Origin: Desulfotignum sp.
GTDB taxonomy: Bacteria; Desulfobacterota; Desulfobacteria; Desulfobacterales; Desulfobacteraceae
NCBI GenBank assembly: GCA_011390695.1
Contig: JAABRW010000270.1
Coordinates: 1 to 11,720 of the forward strand
Length of the DNA stretch: 11,720 nt
Direction of reading: 5' to 3'
Shown in pieces: positions 1 through 5,143 of the stretch. The notes under the pieces were generated by a model, which saw only the letters and a list, made by a program, of their open reading frames with translations, was not told the DNA's origin and did no database searches. Both the position numbers and the translations under genes were made by a program. Position 1 is the first letter of the stretch. Every line of letters starts with the position of its first letter.

Positions 1-21
1 CATAAAATTGGCGTGTATCTC

Positions 22-447
22 CTAACTCATAAGCAAGAGAACTACTCTATAGCCTTCAACCATCAGAATAACGGTCCAGACAAAAATGCAAATACCTGCG
101 GCTGAAGCTGAAATATCCTTGATGACTTTGACTTTGTGACTCTCCTGAATGGTTATATAATCACAAATGGCCTCGATGGCGCTGTTAAAGAGTTCTGCCT
201 GGAGCATCATTGCCGTTGCCGCAGCTAACAGCAGAAAATCAATCCACTGGCGGAAAAAGAAAAAGATCATCAGTATAACAGCCGACAGGAGCAGTTTATA
301 GCTGACACTGAAATCATACCTTACGGCATATTTCAGACCGGAGATAACGACTTTTATCTTTTTTATTGGATGGTAACCCTGCACGCCGGTACCAAGAAAT
401 TTATTTCTCATATGGTAACCTGATAGAAAATTCAACTTTTCTGCCAT
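22..447 (-). CDS. dgkA: Diacylglycerol kinase (DgkA family), integral membrane
   Basis: Small integral membrane kinase that phosphorylates diacylglycerol (or undecaprenol in some relatives) with ATP at the inner membrane. The family signature is present as AELFNSAIEAICDYI, supplying the conserved Glu, Asn and Glu of the active site, followed by KDISASAAGI. Three hydrophobic segments are visible: one after YKLLLSAVILMIFFFF, one through the LLLAAATAMML stretch, and one near the C-terminus (ICIFVWTVILMV). From the chosen ATG the protein is 141 residues, slightly longer than the usual 120 or so because of an N-terminal extension before GLKYAVRYDFSVSYKL. The ATG at 445-447 has GGAAG six bases upstream. 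A TTG start at 468 with its own GGAAG would add seven residues and cannot be excluded. Just past the stop, an AGGAG and an ATG (complement of 1-3) suggest another minus-strand gene follows outside the window. Confidence 0.88.
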   Translation of the reverse strand: MAEKLNFLSGYHMRNKFLGTGVQGYHPIKKIKVVISGLKYAVRYDFSVSYKLLLSAVILMIFFFFRQWIDFLLLAAATAMMLQAELFNSAIEAICDYITIQESHKVKVIKDISASAAGICIFVWTVILMVEGYRVVLLLMS

Positions 448-696
448 GAGGATCTTCCAGAGTCCCAAGCCTCACTCTTCCTGGAAACATATAGGACAGT
501 AGTACCAGACAAAAGTCAATCTTTTTTAAACTTATTGCTGCTAATCAATGTCATTAACATAAGCGCGATTTTTAAAGCCAAATCATTGAAATTATGATAG
601 GATCGTTTCTGAGATTGGGGGGCTGGTCGAAGCCAGCGGTCAGCAGAAGCGAATCCCCGCCCCGGATCTGGATTTTCAGATATCCAGATCCAGGAA
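448..696. other. Divergent intergenic region with two hairpins
   Basis: No gene was recognised between the divergent dgkA and BON-like genes. On the plus strand TATGAT at 593-598 resembles a -10 box, but no good -35 lies before it. A short hairpin (GCTGG/CCAGC, loop TCGAAG, 622-637) and a longer one at 664-691 follow. On the minus strand a TTGACT near 511-516 precedes dgkA without a convincing -10. Promoter assignments here are weak. Confidence 0.4.
664..691 (+). repeat. 10-bp perfect inverted repeat before the BON-like gene
   Basis: GGATCTGGAT (664-673) and ATCCAGATCC (682-691) are perfect reverse complements separated by 8 bases. The right arm ends five bases before the ATG at 697, so in mRNA the stem would sit over the expected ribosome-binding region. 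It is not followed by a T-run, so it is not an intrinsic terminator. It could be an operator or a translation-control hairpin; the function is unproven. Confidence 0.6.
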
Positions 697-993
697 ATGA
701 TAGAAGACCAGTTACTTCAGGATGACCGCATTGAAGACCATGAGCTTCATTATTACAGCAAAGAAGGATGGATTTACCTGGAAGGCTGTTTGCCCAGCAG
801 GACCCAGCATGAGATATTGATCAGCATGATTCAGGATGTTCTCGGTTTTAAAAATATTGTCGACCACATAAAAATTGACCGCCATTTATGGGAGCAGCAA
901 AAGTATACCCGGCAAAACGATGAACCCGGTCAGAGCTGGAAAGAACATGATGCTTTTTCTTTCCAGACCCCGGCTGAGAATCAGAACCGGTGA
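697..993 (+). CDS. Small BON-domain-like protein
   Basis: Predicted 98-residue soluble protein. The first 70 or so residues resemble a BON domain: an acidic N-terminal helix (MIEDQLLQDDRIEDHEL), a strand-turn-strand with G-x-I/V-x-L-x-G (GWIYLEGCLPSRTQ), a helix, then GFKNIVDHIKID, matching the G-V-x-x-V-x-N/D-x-I-x-V ending. BON domains are usually periplasmic or membrane-associated phospholipid-binding modules, but no signal peptide is visible. The tail (residues 71-98) is polar and probably disordered. The frame stays open upstream to 613, and the residues it would encode (DIQIQE just before the ATG) fit the start of a BON helix, yet no ATG, GTG or TTG exists there and the ATG has only a poorly spaced AGGAA. 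Either translation starts at 697 or the 5' end of the gene has been lost. Confidence 0.55.
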   Translation: MIEDQLLQDDRIEDHELHYYSKEGWIYLEGCLPSRTQHEILISMIQDVLGFKNIVDHIKIDRHLWEQQKYTRQNDEPGQSWKEHDAFSFQTPAENQNR

Positions 994-1006
994 AGCCATC
1001 CCGGAT

Positions 1007-1309
1007 TTAATGAAAATACGCCAGAGAAGATCTGAACTCTTCATCAATATCTTCCATCATTAATTTCATGGCATTTTTTACCTTGTCAATGTTGTCCTGC
1101 TGGTCGGTGCGCCGCAATGCATCAATCTCTTTTTCCAGATCCTGGAGTGCGGTTTTCAGGCTGTCAATTTTTTCAGCACATATTTTGTGGTTTACCGCAT
1201 CTGTCCGGCTTTTTTTTGCAATAAAGTTGTTTTCGAGTTCACTGACTTTGTCTTTGTAATTTTCCAGCGATTGTTTCAATTCATTTTCAATTTCTTGTTT
1301 TGTTGTCAT
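1007..1309 (-). CDS. Small coiled-coil protein, function unknown
   Basis: 100-residue, highly charged, cysteine-poor protein rich in Glu, Lys, Leu and Ala, with heptad-like spacing of hydrophobic residues through most of its length (QEIENELKQSLENY, KIDSLKTALQDLEKEIDALR). No signal peptide or membrane segment is seen, so it is probably a cytoplasmic helical bundle or coiled coil. The C-terminal pattern (MEDIDEEFRSSLAYFH) is loosely like small stress-associated coiled-coil proteins of the sll1863 type, but that assignment is only a guess. The start is well supported: AGAGGAA lies about six bases before the ATG at 1307-1309. It lies 23 bp after the pgk remnant on the same strand and converges with the BON-like gene, leaving 13 bp between the two stops. 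Confidence 0.65.
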   Translation of the reverse strand: MTTKQEIENELKQSLENYKDKVSELENNFIAKKSRTDAVNHKICAEKIDSLKTALQDLEKEIDALRRTDQQDNIDKVKNAMKLMMEDIDEEFRSSLAYFH

Positions 1310-1332
1310 TTTATTCCTCTTCGTTTAGCTGT

Positions 1333-1617
1333 TTACCCCAGTGCGCGGACGCCCGGCAACGGCTTGCCCTCCATCAGATGCAGAAAGGCACCCCCGCCGG
1401 TTGATACATAGGACACCTGATCGGTTACCCCGCATTCTCTGCCGGCCATGCCCGTATTTCCACCGCCGACGACACTGAAGGCACCGGCACGGGCAATCTC
1501 CTTTGCAACGGCACAGGTGCCGGCCATGAACGGCGGCATCTCAAACACACCCATGGGGCCGTTCCATACGATGGTTTTCGCTTTGGCAATCACCTGGCTG
1601 AACAGAACCGATTTCAT
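1333..1617 (-). pseudogene. pgk: Phosphoglycerate kinase, C-terminal remnant
   Basis: Encodes only about the last 94 residues of a protein normally near 390-400 residues. The match to the Pgk C-terminal domain is clear: AKTIVWNGPMGVFE, an F-x-x-GT-x-x-VAKEIA helix, the nucleotide-binding VVGGGNTG, STGGGAFLHLMEGKPLPGV and a normal terminus. The whole 3-phosphoglycerate-binding N-domain and much of the ATP domain are missing, so no kinase can be made. Homology starts almost exactly at the ATG (1615-1617). In the family this point is preceded by an Asp-Ile-Gly-Pro-Lys-type stretch that is absent here, so the breakpoint lies near 1612-1617. Upstream sequence belongs to another small ORF. The remaining reading frame has no internal damage, which suggests a fairly recent truncation. 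The cell presumably has a complete pgk elsewhere. Confidence 0.88.
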
Positions 1618-1825
1618 TCACTCTTCTTCGTATTTTGTGTTTCAGTTCTGGTGGCGGCTGCATAAAATCGATTCCCGTCATCGAAATTAATGATGAAAGG
1701 AAAATGGTCAATATCGCCGTTTTTTTCAATATACCGGACACTGCCTGTCATACCGACAGGCATTTTTCATCTCTTAATATATTGTTCCGCCGGGGTCCGA
1801 TCAAAACAAGATACATACGATGCAT
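1614..1825 (-). pseudogene. Small unrecognised ORF in two frames, possibly frameshifted
   Basis: Two short minus-strand frames read in series. The first (1748-1825) starts at an ATG with a strong GGAGG four bases upstream and encodes MHRMYLVLIGPRRNN... for 25 residues. The second (1614-1763) starts MPVGMTGSVRYIEKNGDIDH and continues FPFIINFDDGNRFYAAATRTE... for 49 residues, with a composition typical of a real beta-rich protein. Adding one A to the A5 run (1763-1767 complement) would join them into a single protein of about 70 residues. The second frame stops at 1614-1616, exactly where the pgk homology begins, so its 3' end may also have been cut by the same junction. I do not recognise the family. 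It could instead be two chance ORFs. Confidence 0.35.
1742..1767 (+). terminator. Hairpin plus T5, intrinsic-terminator-like
   Basis: TGCCTGTC (1742-1749) and GACAGGCA (1755-1762) form an 8-bp stem with a 5-base loop, followed directly by TTTTT on the plus strand. This has the form of a weak intrinsic terminator, but no convincing plus-strand gene ends before it. Read on the minus strand the same stem covers the ATG of the small ORF at 1763, so it may have a translational role or none. Confidence 0.35.
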
Positions 1826-1886
1826 AATTCCTCCGCACCCCGGCTGATAGTTACATATCAGGAAGCCTTTTCATAGTGTCATTATT

Positions 1887-2386
1887 TTAATGAATTTTCC
1901 ACTTTTCACCTCTTCTGATTTTTTTTTCATATACATCTCCTATTTTTTTGAAATCATTTTCAAATTTTTTTTGTATTTTTGGAAATCTCATTGCCGCAGC
2001 TGGATGGTATGTCTCAATATAGGTGATGTCCTTGCTTCTCGGTGTGTTCCAGGCAACGGTGCCCATCAGAACAACCAGCTCTGGTGCAATATGGTTTATC
2101 TGGTTGACCAGATAAGGAATGGAAATGCGGATCTCATGCCGGGTGGGTTTCCTGTTATCAGGGTTTTACATTTTACAATGCTTGTTATATATATGCGGTT
2201 TCTTTTCATTCCCGACTGTTCCAGCACCTTATCCAGGTATTGCCCTGCTCTTCCCACAAAGGGCCTTCCAGTCCGGTTCTCTTTTGCCCCGGGGTTCTGT
2301 CCCACCAGCATGATATCTGCATCCAGCGGTCCTTCGCCCTCCACAAACCGGTGTTCTCTGCATATCTGTAAATCCCAGATCTTCAT
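1887..2386 (-). pseudogene. Family-4 uracil-DNA glycosylase, frameshifted and degraded
   Basis: Remnant of a family-4 (Fe-S) uracil-DNA glycosylase, a repair enzyme that removes uracil from DNA. Frame 1 carries VEGEGPLDADIMLVGQNPG, GRPFVGRAGQYLD and YITSIVKCK; frame 2, after a one-base loss near 2160-2167, resumes with PDNRKPTRHEIR, IPYLVNQINHIAPELVVLMG, the catalytic-loop YHPAAAMRF and a normal end at 1887. The total length (500 nt) is not a multiple of three, in line with a single deletion. Further damage: the N-terminal Cys-x-x-Cys that helps hold the [4Fe-4S] cluster is absent (only one Cys, LQICREH, remains), the later ligand position reads Ser (IRISIPYL), and the stretch between VLMG and YHPAA is shorter than in typical relatives. 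No good ribosome-binding site precedes 2386. This is very probably non-functional. Confidence 0.83.
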
Positions 2387-2856
2387 GATGATTGTTCACA
2401 AAGAGAAAGAAGCTTTGACCACCTTGCATCCACCATATTATCCCCCTCGGGTTATCCGTTATAATACATATTAATTGTTGCTTAGGCTTGTCTTTATATT
2501 AATATACCGGGCCCTGCCTGATCCATCAGGGAAACACTGTATATTCAACCGTTCTGTCCTGTAGATAGAAGTCAGCCTCATACACCTGTCAAAGAGATCT
2601 GTTTGGTTATCCACAGCATTGCGATGTATGTGGCAATCCGCAAAAAAAGAGATCACCGACCTTACAAAAAAACTACATATCCGACATCTGTTTTTTTACA
2701 TACGACTACTGTTGCATGTACATGGTTTTCCTGATTGAAAATCACACCTCAAAAAACGAAAATTACGGGCAGAAAAAAGAACAGGCGTTTTTTTTAACAA
2801 AAACTGCTGCCGACCAGTTCTGGGGATGCCAGCATGACACAAAAAAGAGGGATAGC
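2387..2856. other. AT-rich spacer, no gene recognised
   Basis: About 470 bases between the divergent udg and ugp remnants. I see no convincing gene. It contains a TATAAT at 2460-2465 without a matching -35, a short CCTGAT/ATCAGG hairpin near 2515-2530, and one perfect DnaA-box sequence (TTATCCACA, 2607-2615). Short in-frame peptides on the minus strand look non-coding. Confidence 0.5.
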
Positions 2857-3359
2857 ATGACAGATTTCGAAAAAAAGTTTGATCCATTTTTACAAAAAAT
2901 GACCGCAGAAAAGCTGCCCGGGATTGTCATAGAAAATTCCAGACAGCAATATAAACATCTCGTAAATGAAAAAACCGGGCTCATTCCGGAAACCGATATC
3001 AACCCGGTTCAACCTCCTTTTTGACATTGACTCCCTGAATGCCCGAAAGCAGGAAGACATGACCAATACCGGCAGGCAGCACCTGTCCAAAACCGTGAAT
3101 ATCAAGTTAAACGGCGGACTGGGAACGAGCATGGGCTTGAACGGACCCAAGAGCCTGATAAAAGTGAAGTCTTTGTTGTCTTTTCTGGATATTACGGTGT
3201 TGCAGAACCGGCACCTGAATCCTGAAGTCCCGTTGATATTCATGAACAGTTTTTCAACCAGACCGGATACACTCAAAGCATTGACCGCTTATCCCTGGTT
3301 ACAGCAAAGCGCTTTGGACATGGATTTTATTCAGCACAAGGTTCCCAAGGTTGACGCAA
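2857..3359 (+). pseudogene. UTP-glucose-1-phosphate uridylyltransferase (UDPGP type), frameshifted and truncated
   Basis: N-terminal part of an enzyme of the eukaryote-like UDPGP family that makes UDP-glucose from UTP and glucose-1-phosphate. The first frame opens at ATG 2857 behind a good AGAGGG site (MTDFEKKFDPFLQKM ... GLIPETDINPV) and stops after QPPF. The second frame resumes at once with FDIDSLNARKQ and contains the diagnostic nucleotide-binding signature KLNGGLGTSMGLNGPKS, then PLIFMNSF and DFIQHKVPKVDA. Removing one T from the T5 run at 3018-3022 restores a single frame. Homology stops at 3355-3359, where the inverted-repeat element begins. The remaining half or more, including the GHGD sugar-binding region, is missing and does not reappear in the window. 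It is inactive by both the frameshift and the truncation. Confidence 0.87.
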
Positions 3360-3578
3360 GGGTGTGTCCCACCTTTTACATAGGGAGATTATTTGATTTG
3401 ACAAAGCAGGCTCAAAATTAAGCCGAAATCGAATTTTATGAAAATTTGATCGTTTTTTTACCCTTGAGGATAGGAATAGTAACCATTATTTTTCATGAAA
3501 ATATTTCCTTTTTAAAGGAATTATGGACATTTAAAATTTGGTCTAATTTTTGCAGATTTAACAAGGTGGGACACACCC
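3360..3578. mobile_element. 219-bp element bounded by 16-bp perfect inverted repeats (MITE-like)
   Basis: GGGTGTGTCCCACCTT at 3360-3375 is repeated as its exact reverse complement at 3563-3578. The interior is AT-rich with no substantial ORF, so the element would have to be moved in trans, like a MITE, or be the deleted shell of a larger insertion sequence. The left flank is ugp and the right flank is an ISAs1-type transposase tail, so it is not a simple insertion into one gene; no target-site duplication is visible (left flank ACGCAA, right flank GGTAAT). I do not assign an IS family. Confidence 0.65.
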
Positions 3579-3734
3579 GGTAATTCAGCTGAAAATTTTG
3601 CAATGGTACGCCACATTGCCATGAACCTGCTGAAGCAGGAAAACAGTATGAAAAAGAGCATGAATGTCAAATGCCTGCAAGCAGGATGGGATAATTCTTA
3701 CCTCATGAAAGTGCTTGGAGTCAATACAATTTAG
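3579..3734 (+). pseudogene. ISAs1-family transposase, C-terminal remnant
   Basis: Fifty-one codons in one frame read GNSAENFAMVRHIAMNLLKQ, then ENSMKKSMNVKCLQAGWDNS and YLMKVLGVNTI before TAG. This is the recognisable C-terminal end of ISAs1-family DDE transposases (the N-x-A-E-N-x-A-x-x-R-x-I-A-x-N-L-L-K block followed by K/R-rich residues and A-G-W-D-x-x-Y-L). The catalytic core, the N-terminus and the left end of the IS are missing; the frame runs into the inverted-repeat element at 3578. The homology starts within one codon of that boundary, so the element or a deletion next to it removed the rest. It cannot produce an active transposase. Confidence 0.8.
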
Positions 3735-3765
3735 ATGCGTTTGCCCTGAGCCCCTCTGACTCATT

Positions 3766-3795
3766 TTGACAGCCTAAAGAGAATTGTGTTATAGT
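3766..3795 (+). promoter_or_regulatory. Sigma70-type promoter for the ATP-grasp/hydrolase unit
   Basis: TTGACA at 3766-3771 and TATAGT at 3790-3795 with an 18-bp spacer is a near-consensus sigma70 promoter. It predicts a transcript start near 3802 and a leader of about 44 bases ending in AAGGAG and the GTG start. It lies 32 bp past the transposase remnant, so the -35 may belong to the right end of the old insertion sequence. Confidence 0.68.
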
Positions 3796-3845
3796 TAAAT
3801 CGTACGAGTCATCATCGAGGTAAAACAACCAGCCAAGGAGATATC

Positions 3846-5141
3846 GTGAAAAAAAATATCTTTGTTATCGGTCTCGACGATTTCCACCGCAAGATTCTGA
3901 ATACGGTCCGCAATGCCGACAGCTACAGCTTCCACAATCTTCTTGTTTACGATCAAATAATTCATCCTAAACATTACGCCATAGAGGAAATGATAGAGTA
4001 TGGGAGCCGTCAACTTGAAGATTTTGACGGCAATATCGATGCTATTATCGGTCACTGGGATTTTCCCACTCCTCTCATGCTTGCAGTGTTTCGCAAGAAG
4101 TTTGGACTCGGCGGCCCCACCCTACCGAACATACTGGTGTCTGAACATAAATACTGGTACAGGCTGCGCCAGAAACAGGTTGTTCCCGAATGTACGCCCA
4201 GGTTTGAACCGGTCAACCCCTTTGAGGAAAATGCGGCCAAGAAGATTGAGCTCGCCTATCCCTTCTGGCTGAAACCGGTCATCGCCTTCTCCTCACAGAT
4301 GGCTTTTTTTATTGGCAACCGGCAACAGCTGGATAAAGCTTTACGCCTGACACGAGAGGGTATAGGTCTTTTCGGTGAGCCCTTTCGAGCGTTTACCAGC
4401 CGCTGTGAGCTTCCCCCCGACATTCCAAGCAATATCGATGCCTTCTGGTGCATAGCCGAAGAACCCATCGGCGGAGAACAGTGCACCACGGAAGGCTATA
4501 TCCGTAACGGCAAAGCGCATATCTATGGAGTAGTCGATTCCTTCCGTGAAGGACGCTATAACTCTTCCTTTTCCAGGTATCAGCTTCCTTCCAGGCTGCC
4601 ACAAAGTGTACAAGAACGGATGATTGATGCGGCCAAGCGTACCATTCCCGCTCTTGGACTGGACAACACGCCTTTCAACATCGAATTCTACTGGGATAAA
4701 AAGAACGATTGTATCTGGCAGTTAGAAGTCAATGCACGTTTGTCCAAATCCCACTGTCCGCTTTTTGTTGATGTCTATGGTTCTACCCATCATCAGGTAG
4801 CCATTGATATTGCCCTGGGACGTGAACCGGAATATTATAGTCAAAAGGAGCAGTATACTACTGCGGCCAAATTCATGCTGCGCCGCCATCGCAATGCTCG
4901 GGTCACCAGAGTGCCCACCGAAGATGAGCTGAAAAAATTAGAAACGCGATACCCAGGTACCATGATTCAGATCGCAGTGGAGGAAGGAATGTTGTTATCG
5001 GAACTTCCCGGTCAGGATGCCTACAGTTTTGAAGTAGCAGTTGTTTTCATGGGCGCCTCTGATCCCGAGAGCCTTGAAGCTCACTTTGAAGAATTGAAAA
5101 AGGAACTCCCCCTTGAATTCGATGAAGGAGCAGCGGCCTGA
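3846..5141 (+). CDS. ATP-grasp domain enzyme (carboxylate ligase-like)
   Basis: 431-residue cytoplasmic ATP-grasp protein, likely to activate a carboxylate with ATP and join it to an amine or similar acceptor; the substrate is unknown. Residues 1-95 form a Rossmann-like pre-ATP-grasp domain (KNIFVIGLDDFHRKIL, DAIIGHWDFPTPLML). The linker SEHKYWYRLRQ (99-109) leads into the ATP-binding part: Lys143 in PFWLKPV, Glu205/Glu206 with the Gly pair in AEEPIGGEQ, Glu280 in NIEFYWD, and the metal-binding E-x-N-x-R of LEVNARLSKSH (Glu294, Asn296, Arg298). All the expected nucleotide and Mg2+ ligands seem present. It resembles biotin-carboxylase-like ATP-grasp members, but there is no biotin-carboxyl-carrier or carboxyltransferase neighbour. 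The GTG start is supported by AAGGAG five bases upstream. It is followed after 2 bp by the hydrolase gene, so the two are almost certainly co-translated. Confidence 0.85.
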   Translation: MKKNIFVIGLDDFHRKILNTVRNADSYSFHNLLVYDQIIHPKHYAIEEMIEYGSRQLEDFDGNIDAIIGHWDFPTPLMLAVFRKKFGLGGPTLPNILVSEHKYWYRLRQKQVVPECTPRFEPVNPFEENAAKKIELAYPFWLKPVIAFSSQMAFFIGNRQQLDKALRLTREGIGLFGEPFRAFTSRCELPPDIPSNIDAFWCIAEEPIGGEQCTTEGYIRNGKAHIYGVVDSFREGRYNSSFSRYQLPSRLPQSVQERMIDAAKRTIPALGLDNTPFNIEFYWDKKNDCIWQLEVNARLSKSHCPLFVDVYGSTHHQVAIDIALGREPEYYSQKEQYTTAAKFMLRRHRNARVTRVPTEDELKKLETRYPGTMIQIAVEEGMLLSELPGQDAYSFEVAVVFMGASDPESLEAHFEELKKELPLEFDEGAAA

Positions 5142-5143
5142 TT

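Noticed and set aside
613..691. GC-rich structured segment as a possible tRNA or SRP RNA
   Set aside because: No acceptor stem, anticodon arm or T-arm pairing can be drawn, and the SRP core motif is absent.
1890..2474. 194-codon plus-strand open frame
   Set aside because: It is antisense to the uracil-DNA glycosylase remnant; the product is a phenylalanine- and cysteine-rich translation with no family features.
2607..2615. Perfect DnaA-box sequence TTATCCACA
   Set aside because: Only one exact box is present, with no cluster of boxes and no replication gene, so a replication origin is not supported.
2890..3276. 128-codon minus-strand open frame
   Set aside because: It is antisense to the UDPGP-type uridylyltransferase remnant and shows no independent coding signal.
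3360..3578. Inverted repeats as a giant transcription terminator
   Set aside because: The arms are 187 bp apart and not followed by a T-run; a mobile-element reading explains them better.
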